Part shown: positions 49,265 to 57,523 of the stretch, piece after piece | How positions within the stretch are numbered: the first letter of the stretch is position 1 | Layout of the letters: every line of letters begins with the position of its first letter | Notes under the pieces: generated by a model | Seen by the model: the letters and a program-made list of their open reading frames with translations, nothing else | Databases searched by the model: none | What the model was told of the DNA's origin: nothing | Assembly: GCF_002251795.1 (NCBI RefSeq) | Contig: NZ_NOXU01000030.1 | Coordinates: forward strand, 310,001-374,000 | From: Niveispirillum lacus | Lineage (GTDB): Bacteria > Pseudomonadota > Alphaproteobacteria > Azospirillales > Azospirillaceae | Length of the DNA stretch: 64,000 nt | Direction of reading: 5' to 3' | Translations under genes and position numbers: made by a program

Positions 49265-51757
49265 ATGCTTCGCAACTGGATCATGGTGGCCTTGCGCACG
49301 CTGCTGCGCCACCGGCTGCACGCTGTCCTTAATCTGTCCGGTTTGGCAGTCGGTCTGTCCGCCTGCCTCCTGATCCTGTTGTTCGTGCGCCATGAGACGG
49401 GTTACGACCGTTTCTTTACGGATGCCGACCGCCTCTATCAGGTGACCCTGGAATGGCGGGTGCCGGGTCGCAAGCCGGAACGCGCTGCCTATAGCCAGAT
49501 GGGCTTCGGCCCCGCCTTCAAGAATGCCCATCCGGAGGTCCAGGATTTCACCCGTTTCACCCAGGGACGGTCCATTTTATCCACTGGCGACCGGCAATTT
49601 TATGAATGGACGGTCACGGTTGATCCCAATTTTCTCTCCATGTTTGATTTCCGTCTGATTGCAGGCGATGCGGCGACAGCGCTGACCGATCCGTCATCCA
49701 TCGTCATGACCGAAGAAATGGCCCGTAAATATTTCGGCGATGCCCCGGCGCTGGGTCAGGTTGTGACGGTGGACCGTAAGCATGCGTTGAAGGTAACAGC
49801 GGTGCTGGCCAATCTGCCGCCCAATACCAGTCTGGATTTTGACCTTCTGCTGCCACAGCATTCGCCCGTCTCCGCCTGGATGCTGGAACAGGAGAAGCAC
49901 TGGGGTAACTCGAACGGGGCAACCTTCATCCGGCTGAAGCCGGGCGCCAGTGTCGAAGCGCTGCGGGCCGGCATGCGCGATTGGGTGAAACGGACCGTCA
50001 CCCCGTTGCAGACCCCACAAGGACCCATCGATCTGGCGGAACTGGTCTATCCCGATCTGCGTCCCCTGACGGATATCCATACCCATCCTTTGGCAGGCGA
50101 CATCACGCCGGGGATCAGCCAGACGGAACTGACCACCTTTACGGCAGTCGCCTTTCTGATCCTGATCATTGCCTGTATCAATTTCATGAATCTGGCAACG
50201 GCCCGCGCCACCCAGCGCGCGCGGGAAGTCAGCGTGCGCAAGGTGGTGGGCGCCAGCCGGGCCCAGTTGGTGGCACAGTTTCTTGGCGAAAGCGTACTGA
50301 TGACCGTTTTTGCCCTGTTGCTGTCCCTGGCCCTGGTGGAATTGGCTTTGCCGGCCTTCAGTGACTTTTTGGGTAAGGAACTGTCGCTGGATGTGCAGCA
50401 GGACCCGCTGCTGCTGCCGATGCTGCTGGGCCTTGTGCTGTTGGTCGGTATTGGCGGGGGGGCCTATCCGGCCTTCCTGCTATCCTCCTTCAATCCGGCC
50501 TACACGATGAAAAGTGCCGGCGCTGGCACCACGGGCGGTTCGGGTCGGCTGCGCACCACGCTGGTGGTGGTGCAGTTCGCCATCTCCATTGCGCTGATGG
50601 TGGCGACCTCAGTCGTGTATGGCCAGTTCATCTATGCCCAGCATAAAAACCTGGGATACAACACGGACAATACCCTGATCATTGGTCATTTCCGCGATGA
50701 TGGGGTCCGGGAGAAGACGCAGACCTTCATTGACATGCTGCGTCAGGACCCGGGTGTCGTTGGCATTGGGCTGTCCGGCCATATCCCTGGTGACGCCGGA
50801 GAGAACAATACCCTGATCAAGCGCCTGACCGGTGGTGCCCCTGATGATCTGCTGATGCGGCAGGACAGTGTCAGCCCCGGCTTTTTCGAGGCGCTGGGCA
50901 TGCAGATGGTCGCCGGCCGATCCTTTGACCGCGACCGTGCCGCAGATCTGGTGCAGCGCCCTGACTGGATGACGGAGAACCGCCCGCCGCCAGAGGGGAC
51001 CACCGAACTCTTCCTGCCGGCAGGTGTCATCTTGAATGAAAGCGCGGTTAAGGCGCTGGGGTTCGAGGGACCGGCAGCAGCCCTGGGCCAGCAGGTGAAA
51101 ATCATGGATGGCCCGGTCAGCTATCTGTTGGGCACCATCATCGGGGTGGTGGCGGATTTCCACTATCGCTCTGTTCATGAACCGATCCGGCCCGTCATGT
51201 ATATCAGCGACGAAACCCGTCACCATGCCATGGCTGTGCGGGCCAAGGCTGGGCACCTGCAGGCAGTGGTGGACAAGATCGACCGTGTCTGGGCCGAACT
51301 GGTCCCTGACCGGCCGATCCAGCGCAGTTTCTTCGATGTCAACATCGCCAACCAATATCAGCGCGAACAGAAAACTTCCCAGATGTTCGCCACCTTCTCG
51401 GCGCTTGCGATCTTCATTTCCTGCCTGGGGCTTTATGGGTTGGCCAGCTTCACGGCCGAACGCCGGACCAAGGAGATCGGCTTGCGCAAGGTGCTGGGCG
51501 CCAGTGTCCCGGACATTGTCCGTCTGCTGGTCTGGCAATTTTCCAAACCGGTTCTGGTCGCCAACCTGATTGCCTGGCCGGTGGCGTGGGTGTGTATGGA
51601 CCGCTGGCTGTCGGACTTCACTTACCGGATTGATCTGAATCCGTTGCTGTTTATGGGCGCGGGTTTGGTTGCCCTTGTGATCGCCTGGCTGACAGTGGGC
51701 CTGCACGCCGCCCGTGTCGCCCGGTCCCGGCCCATCACGGCCTTGCGGTACGAGTAG
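49265..51757 (+). CDS. FtsX-type ABC permease 2
   Basis: An 830-residue permease with the same two-half plan as its neighbours: N-terminal helix MLRNWIMVALRTLLRHRLHAVLNLSGLAVGLSAC, first periplasmic domain, FMNLATARATQRAREVSVRKVVGAS, second periplasmic domain (GMQMVAGRSFDRDRA) and FTAERRTKEIGLRKVLGASVPDIVRLL near the C-terminus. It is closest to permease 1; the two share long identical stretches around the first coupling helix. GAAGGGGGGATGAG precedes the ATG. A hairpin separates it from permease 1. Confidence 0.92.
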   Translation: MLRNWIMVALRTLLRHRLHAVLNLSGLAVGLSACLLILLFVRHETGYDRFFTDADRLYQVTLEWRVPGRKPERAAYSQMGFGPAFKNAHPEVQDFTRFTQGRSILSTGDRQFYEWTVTVDPNFLSMFDFRLIAGDAATALTDPSSIVMTEEMARKYFGDAPALGQVVTVDRKHALKVTAVLANLPPNTSLDFDLLLPQHSPVSAWMLEQEKHWGNSNGATFIRLKPGASVEALRAGMRDWVKRTVTPLQTPQGPIDLAELVYPDLRPLTDIHTHPLAGDITPGISQTELTTFTAVAFLILIIACINFMNLATARATQRAREVSVRKVVGASRAQLVAQFLGESVLMTVFALLLSLALVELALPAFSDFLGKELSLDVQQDPLLLPMLLGLVLLVGIGGGAYPAFLLSSFNPAYTMKSAGAGTTGGSGRLRTTLVVVQFAISIALMVATSVVYGQFIYAQHKNLGYNTDNTLIIGHFRDDGVREKTQTFIDMLRQDPGVVGIGLSGHIPGDAGENNTLIKRLTGGAPDDLLMRQDSVSPGFFEALGMQMVAGRSFDRDRAADLVQRPDWMTENRPPPEGTTELFLPAGVILNESAVKALGFEGPAAALGQQVKIMDGPVSYLLGTIIGVVADFHYRSVHEPIRPVMYISDETRHHAMAVRAKAGHLQAVVDKIDRVWAELVPDRPIQRSFFDVNIANQYQREQKTSQMFATFSALAIFISCLGLYGLASFTAERRTKEIGLRKVLGASVPDIVRLLVWQFSKPVLVANLIAWPVAWVCMDRWLSDFTYRIDLNPLLFMGAGLVALVIAWLTVGLHAARVARSRPITALRYE

Positions 51758-51778
51758 ATATCAACGGGGAGAGGGGCC

Positions 51779-54226
51779 ATGCTGCGGAACTGGCTTCTGA
51801 TCGCTTGGCGGCAATTGCTGCGGCACAAGCTCTACACCGCGATTAACGTGGTGGGTTTGGCCATTGGGCTGTCAGCCTGCATGATGATCGCGGTGCAGGT
51901 GCGCTTTGAAACCGGCTTCGATAGCTTCCATGCCAAGGCCGACCGTATCGTGCGCGTCAACCGCACGGACCAGTTCGCGGATATGCCGCGTTTGCGCAGC
52001 AACGTCACGGCTCTCCCCGTAGCGCCGGCTCTTGCCACCTTGCCGGAGGTGGAGGACACGGTGCGGCTGATCCCTTCCTTAGCCATGATCATCCATGGCG
52101 GGCAGCCGTTTCAGGAGGGTATGCTGCGCGTCGACCCGTCCTATGCGCGCATCTTCGACATTGTCTTTCTGAAGGGCGATCCATCTCTGGCCCTGGCACA
52201 GCCAGGTGATGCGGTGATCGCTAGAAGCACCGCTGCCAAATTCTTCGGCAGTGACGAAGCCCTGGGCCGGACCCTGACACTGGATAGCGGTCGCGTCCTG
52301 CGTATCACGGGCGTGATGGAGGACCCGCCGGTCAATTCACGCTTCCAGGCGAGCGTTCTGACCAACATAGCGACCAGCCTGAGCGATGCTGGTGACCGTG
52401 ATTTTCGACGGCGGGAGTTTTCCTGGAACAATTCCTGGCTTCAGACTTATCTGCTGCTGCGACCGGGCACCGATCCGGCGGCTGTGGAGGCGCGGTTCAG
52501 TGCGCTGCTGGCCGCATCGGTCCCCGACTACGTATCCCCCGACGATGCCAATGGGCGCTACAGCTTTACCCTGTCATTGCAGCCCCTGACCGATATCCGC
52601 ACCGATCCCGTCGCCGGGGAGCCTGGAACGCCGATAGAAGTTGTGCGCGGACTGGCCCTGATCGGCATTCTGGTGCTGTTGATTGCCGGCATCAATTTCG
52701 TGAACTTGACAACGGCGCGGGCCAGCCTGCGCCTGCGTGAAATCGGCGTGCGCAAGACGTTGGGCGCCCGGCGCGGCGGGCTTGTGGCACAGTTCCTTCT
52801 GGAATCTGTGATGCTCAGTTTAGTCGCCGGCATTGTGGCGTTGGCGGCAACGGAACTGCTGCTGCCAGTGGTGTTGGCCGCCCTCCAGGTTGTGGGCTTT
52901 ATCGATCCGTTCGCAGACCCGGTGCTTCTGGTGTCGCTATTGCTGCTGCCGCCCCTGCTCGGGCTGATCGCCGGTCTTTACCCGGCCCTGATCCTGTCAC
53001 GTGTCGGTGCGTCCGAAGGGGTGCGCGGGGCCATGGGGATAGGCGGCAAGCTGCGATCAGCGTTGGTGGTGATGCAGTTCGCCATTGCCATCACTCTGGC
53101 GATCGGTGCGCTGTTCGTGCTGATCCAGACCCGTTTCGCCGCCACCGAACGCCTGGGCTTCGACCGGGAGAATGTTCTGGTGATATGGGGTGCGCTGGGC
53201 AACAGCACGGAGCCGGTGGCTGATGCAAGGTTGGACGCATTGGCCCGTCTTCCGGGTGTGCTTTCGGTGGCCATGTCGGCCTGGGCCCCGGCTGATGGAT
53301 CACGGTCGAGTTCGGTCTATATCGTACCTGGCCGCATCGCGCCTGCGACCATGCGGGTGGAGCCGGTGGATTTCGGCTATATGAAGACACTGGGTGTGCC
53401 TCTGCTGGCTGGCCGGACCTTCGATCCTGCGTACGCCACCGACATTCTGCGTGCCGATAACGAGGGAGCGGATCGACCGCAAGCGAATGTGCTCGTCTCG
53501 CGCGCAGCCCTGCCCATACTTGGTGTGTCGCGGCCAGAAGATGCGCTCGGCCTGGTGATCCGACGCCCAGCCCTTGATGGCAATCCGACCGGCCAGGTCC
53601 TGACTGTCGTCGGCGTGGTGGAGGATATCCGGTTCGGCAGCGCGCGTGGCGATCTGGATGCAACGATCTTCACGATCGATCTGATGCAGCGGGGTACGAC
53701 GCTGGTTCGGCTGGCGCCGGGTGACCAACGCGCCACGCTGTCGGCTATTGACGAGCTTTGGAGCCGGATGGCGCCAAACCAGCCAATCCGCCGCTCCTTC
53801 CTGGATGAGAACATTGACCGTCTTTATGCCGCCGACGCCCGCCACGGCAAGGTCATCGCCACCTTCGCCGGTCTGGCCGTGATCATCGCCTGCATGGGCC
53901 TATACGGTCTGGCGGCGTTCACGGCGGAGCAGCGGACCAAGGAGATCGGCATCCGCAAGGTGCTGGGGGCCAGCGTGCCGGACATTGTCCGTCTGCTGGT
54001 CTGGCAATTCTCAAGGCCGGTGCTGCTGGCCAATCTCATTGCTTGGCCGCTAGCTTGGTATAGCGTCAGCCTGTGGCTGGAGGGGTTCGCTAGCAGAATT
54101 TCTCTCAACCCATTGGTCTTTATTGGTGTCAGTCTGGCGGCTCTGGTCATTGCCTGGGGTACCGTTGCGGGTCATGCGGCACGGGTGGCGGCGGAAACGC
54201 CCGTCCGCGCCTTGCGGTATGAATAG
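51779..54226 (+). CDS. FtsX-type ABC permease 3
   Basis: An 815-residue permease. The opening MLRNWLLIAWRQLLRHKLYTAINVVGLAIGLSAC, the coupling helices LRLREIGVRKTLGARRGG and EQRTKEIGIRKVLGASVPDIV, and the two periplasmic domains repeat the plan of permeases 1 and 2. The leader GGGGAGAGGGGCC directly before the ATG is identical in permease 4, and about 40 bp of early coding DNA are almost identical too, pointing to a recent duplication or gene conversion. It lies 21 bp after permease 2. Confidence 0.92.
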   Translation: MLRNWLLIAWRQLLRHKLYTAINVVGLAIGLSACMMIAVQVRFETGFDSFHAKADRIVRVNRTDQFADMPRLRSNVTALPVAPALATLPEVEDTVRLIPSLAMIIHGGQPFQEGMLRVDPSYARIFDIVFLKGDPSLALAQPGDAVIARSTAAKFFGSDEALGRTLTLDSGRVLRITGVMEDPPVNSRFQASVLTNIATSLSDAGDRDFRRREFSWNNSWLQTYLLLRPGTDPAAVEARFSALLAASVPDYVSPDDANGRYSFTLSLQPLTDIRTDPVAGEPGTPIEVVRGLALIGILVLLIAGINFVNLTTARASLRLREIGVRKTLGARRGGLVAQFLLESVMLSLVAGIVALAATELLLPVVLAALQVVGFIDPFADPVLLVSLLLLPPLLGLIAGLYPALILSRVGASEGVRGAMGIGGKLRSALVVMQFAIAITLAIGALFVLIQTRFAATERLGFDRENVLVIWGALGNSTEPVADARLDALARLPGVLSVAMSAWAPADGSRSSSVYIVPGRIAPATMRVEPVDFGYMKTLGVPLLAGRTFDPAYATDILRADNEGADRPQANVLVSRAALPILGVSRPEDALGLVIRRPALDGNPTGQVLTVVGVVEDIRFGSARGDLDATIFTIDLMQRGTTLVRLAPGDQRATLSAIDELWSRMAPNQPIRRSFLDENIDRLYAADARHGKVIATFAGLAVIIACMGLYGLAAFTAEQRTKEIGIRKVLGASVPDIVRLLVWQFSRPVLLANLIAWPLAWYSVSLWLEGFASRISLNPLVFIGVSLAALVIAWGTVAGHAARVAAETPVRALRYE

Positions 54227-54238
54227 GGGAGAGGGGCC

Positions 54239-56680
54239 ATGCTGCGGAACTGGATACTGGTGGCGGTGCGCAACCTCATGCGCCATAAGCTCTATACCGC
54301 GATTAACGTGGTGGGTTTGGCCGTGGGTCTGGCGGCGGCGCTGTTGATCATGGTCTTTGTCCGCCATGAACTGTCCTACAATGAGCGGTTTACCCAAATT
54401 GATGATGTCTGGCGTGTCAACCGGACCATGATCATCAATGATCGGGCGCCAGAGGCGACAGCCGCCATTTCCATGCCGGTCGGCCCCGCCTTGACACAGG
54501 ATTTCCCCGAAATCGTGCAGGCGGTGCGGGCGGCCCGCGTGCGTGAGGTGGTGCGGCGAGGTGGTGACAGCCTCTATCAGTTGTTCACTGCCGTTGACCC
54601 GGATTATTTCAGCATTTTTGATTGGCATTTCCTGGCGGGTGATCCGGCCACGGCGCTGGCCCAGCCCAATACGACTGTTCTCACCCTCGCGACTGCCGAG
54701 AAACTGTTCGGCACCAGCAATGTCTTGGACCGGACGGTCGAACTGGGGTCCGGAGTGGTGCTGCGGGTGACCGGGGTGATTGAGAACCCGCCCCTCAATG
54801 TCACGCATCGCCCGGAGGCACTGATCGCACTTTCCACCCCGTTGCAGTCAATCGACCGGACACGCGATCAATGGGGGTGGAACTGGATCGACACCTATGT
54901 CCGGCTGGCGCCGGGTGCCGATGCCAGGCGGATCGAGGCGGCTTTGCCCGATTTCCTGCGCCGTAACAATCCTGCTGCGGCCGAGTATGAACGCAACGGC
55001 GATCGCACCATCCTGACCCTGCAGCCGGTGCGGGATATCCATACTGCGCCGTTGAATGCCGATGAAGGCACCAGCATGGCGATGATTTCCGGCCTGCTGG
55101 CCCTGGCCTTCCTCATTCTGGGCATAGCCGGCATCAACTTCGTCAATCTGGCGACGGCGCGGGCCACCACGCGGGCGCGGGAGGTGGCAATGCGCAAAAC
55201 GCTGGGGGCGTCACGCGCATTACTGGTGCTGCAATTTCTGGCGGAGAGCGTGCTGCTGACCTTCATCGCGGGGCTGATTGCGGTGGCGCTGGTGGAGATC
55301 TTGCTGCCAACCTTCCAGGACATGATGTCCATGGCCATTGAACCCGACTATCGCAGTCTGGCGAGCATGGTGGTCATCGCAACCGGCCTGTCTTTCGGCC
55401 TGGGGGTGCTGGGCGGGTTCTATCCAGCCCTTGTTCTGTCGGGTTTCCGGCCTGCGCACATATTGCGGGGCAGCAGTAAGGGCGGTGCCGGGGCTGGCCG
55501 GCTGCGGGCCATCCTGGTGGTCGTGCAGTTTGCCGTGGCCATCGCCCTGACTGTTGGTACGTTTGTGGTGTTACAACAGACCCGTTATGCCAGTTCGCAG
55601 CGTCTGGGTTTTGACAAGGACAATGTCGTCCTGTTGCGCGGTATGGATAATCCGGCAGCGCTGCCCCGCATGCAGATGCTGAAGCAGCGGTTGGCGGCCG
55701 ATCCCGGCGTGGTGGCCGTGGCCGGCGCGCCTTGGGTTCCGTCCGATACGTCGGAAACCACCAGCACTTATCGCCGCACCGATGACGGCCAAGGGGCCGC
55801 CATCACCATCCGCACCGATCTGGTTGATTTTGGATATTTCGAGGTGCTGGGTGCCCGCTTGCTGGCCGGCCGGACATTTGACGAAAATTATGGAACCGAT
55901 GCCGTGCTCTCTGCGGCTGACGGAAAGGTGATACAGGGGCGAACAGCCGCGACCGTCCTGTCATTGACGGCGGTGCGGCAACTGGGCTGGGGGGATGCAT
56001 CCTCGGCCCTGGGCCGCACCTTGCTGTATCCCGATGATGGCGGCGATGTGACCCTGACCGTTGTCGGCGTGGTGGAAGATCTGCAATATCGCAGCGCGCG
56101 GGACCGCACTGTGGCCACGGTTTATCAGGCTGCGCCCGACGCCACCGGAACCTTGATGGTACGGGTCCGGCCCGATACCGTTCCCGCCGTGCTGAACCGC
56201 ATCGACAGTCTGTGGAAAGAACTTGTGCCGGAAGTGCCGGTGCGTCGGCAGTTCCTGGATGAGCGGATCGAACAGCTCTATGCGCTGGATGTTCGCCAGG
56301 GGCAATTGTTCGCGGCCTTTGCGGGTCTGGCCGTAATCATTGCCTGTCTGGGCCTGTTTGGCCTCGCCAGTTTCACCGCCGAACGCCGGACAAAGGAGAT
56401 CGGTATCCGTAAGGTGCTGGGCGCTTCTGTTGCGGATTTGGTGCGCCTGCTGGTCTGGCAATTCTCAAGGCCGGTGCTGCTGGCCAACCTGATCGCTTGG
56501 CCGGTCGCTTGGTATGGGCTAAGCCGCTGGCTGGAAGGATTTGCGTATCGGATCGACCTGAACCCGTTGCTGTTTCTGGCGGCTGGGGGCGGGGCGTTGC
56601 TGATCGCCTGGGTCACCGTCGCGGGGCAAGCGGCCCGTGTTGCGGTGGAAAAGCCGATCAAGGCCTTGCGGTACGAATGA
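54239..56680 (+). CDS. FtsX-type ABC permease 4
   Basis: An 813-residue permease, last gene of the exporter operon, 12 bp after permease 3. It shows MLRNWILVAVRNLMRHKLYTAINVVGLAVGLAAA, FVNLATARATTRAREVAMRKTLGAS, a second periplasmic domain (GARLLAGRTFDENYG) and FTAERRTKEIGIRKVLGASVADLVRLLVWQ. It is closest to permease 3. The stop codon lies 23 bp inside the convergent mobA gene. With one ATPase for four permeases, different heterodimers may form; this is inference. Confidence 0.92.
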   Translation: MLRNWILVAVRNLMRHKLYTAINVVGLAVGLAAALLIMVFVRHELSYNERFTQIDDVWRVNRTMIINDRAPEATAAISMPVGPALTQDFPEIVQAVRAARVREVVRRGGDSLYQLFTAVDPDYFSIFDWHFLAGDPATALAQPNTTVLTLATAEKLFGTSNVLDRTVELGSGVVLRVTGVIENPPLNVTHRPEALIALSTPLQSIDRTRDQWGWNWIDTYVRLAPGADARRIEAALPDFLRRNNPAAAEYERNGDRTILTLQPVRDIHTAPLNADEGTSMAMISGLLALAFLILGIAGINFVNLATARATTRAREVAMRKTLGASRALLVLQFLAESVLLTFIAGLIAVALVEILLPTFQDMMSMAIEPDYRSLASMVVIATGLSFGLGVLGGFYPALVLSGFRPAHILRGSSKGGAGAGRLRAILVVVQFAVAIALTVGTFVVLQQTRYASSQRLGFDKDNVVLLRGMDNPAALPRMQMLKQRLAADPGVVAVAGAPWVPSDTSETTSTYRRTDDGQGAAITIRTDLVDFGYFEVLGARLLAGRTFDENYGTDAVLSAADGKVIQGRTAATVLSLTAVRQLGWGDASSALGRTLLYPDDGGDVTLTVVGVVEDLQYRSARDRTVATVYQAAPDATGTLMVRVRPDTVPAVLNRIDSLWKELVPEVPVRRQFLDERIEQLYALDVRQGQLFAAFAGLAVIIACLGLFGLASFTAERRTKEIGIRKVLGASVADLVRLLVWQFSRPVLLANLIAWPVAWYGLSRWLEGFAYRIDLNPLLFLAAGGGALLIAWVTVAGQAARVAVEKPIKALRYE

Positions 56681-57320
56681 GTTGTTCGGCCCGGTCCAGG
56701 TCTGCCGGGTCGTTGATATTGAAAAACGGATCGACGCCGCCAGACCCGGCTGGGAAGGGGACCAAGGTCAGTTCGTGGCGAGCGGCGAATTCTCCGACCC
56801 GGCGCAGCCCCACGGTCACCAGCGCGTGGCGTAGGTCATGGCGCAGGGCGACGGGCCAAAGAGCAACGGTCGGTTGCCGCTGCCCATCCGGTCCCTGGGC
56901 CATGGCAATACCGTTCCCAGCTTTCGCCGACAGCATCGGCCCCAGTTCGGCGGGCAGAAAAGGCGTGTCGCAGGGTACGCTCAGGACATGGGTTCGTTCC
57001 GGCGCCTGTTCGGCTGTCCATTCCATGGCGGCCAGAATACCGGCCAGCGGTCCTGGCTGATCGGGCACGCCATCCGCCAGAACCGGAATGAAGGCAAGCC
57101 CGTCCACATTGTGGAAACGGCCCGGATCGCCAAGGGCGGACAGCAAGACCAGATCCGTCCAATGCCGCGCCCGCGCCAGTACATGGTGCAGGATGGGTGT
57201 CCCTGCCAGCAGACGCAGTCCTTTGTCGCCGCCGCCCATCCGCTGTGCCTGCCCACCGGCCAGGACCACCAAGACCGGACAAATCGGGCACGGTGGTGCG
57301 GGGCTGCCGCTGTTTTGCAT
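56658..57320 (-). CDS. mobA: Molybdenum cofactor guanylyltransferase
   Basis: A 220-residue nucleotidyltransferase. LVVLAGGQAQRMGGGDKGL near the N-terminus is the GTP-binding signature of MobA, followed by VLSVPCDTPFLPAELGPML and a C-terminal FFNINDPADLDRAE. It joins GMP to molybdopterin to make the guanine dinucleotide form. A related nucleotidyltransferase for the cytosine form (MocA) is an alternative, but the motifs favour MobA. The start MQNSGSPAPPCPICP with AGGAAAA upstream was preferred over a longer frame. It overlaps permease 4 tail-to-tail by 23 bp. Confidence 0.9.
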   Translation of the reverse strand: MQNSGSPAPPCPICPVLVVLAGGQAQRMGGGDKGLRLLAGTPILHHVLARARHWTDLVLLSALGDPGRFHNVDGLAFIPVLADGVPDQPGPLAGILAAMEWTAEQAPERTHVLSVPCDTPFLPAELGPMLSAKAGNGIAMAQGPDGQRQPTVALWPVALRHDLRHALVTVGLRRVGEFAARHELTLVPFPAGSGGVDPFFNINDPADLDRAEQLIRTARP

Positions 57321-57523
57321 TTTTCCTACAGCCCCTTTCCCGGCACCACCGCGCCGCCCGGTCCCATGACCCGCAACAAGCCAGAGATGTAGATCGAATT
57401 GGCTCTCTCTAATTTTACGGAATGCATTCATGCCTCGAATGCGTTAGGGTCATGGCGCCTTCGGCGTAGCCCGTTTGGAAATCAATCTCAGCTTGATCTT
57501 CGCATCCAGGGGGAACAAAGACG

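Noticed and set aside
57321-57523. Sigma-54 promoter or TGTCCG dyad for the borosin-like gene
   Set aside because: None was found with correct spacing; membership of that gene in the sigma-54 regulon therefore rests on location only.
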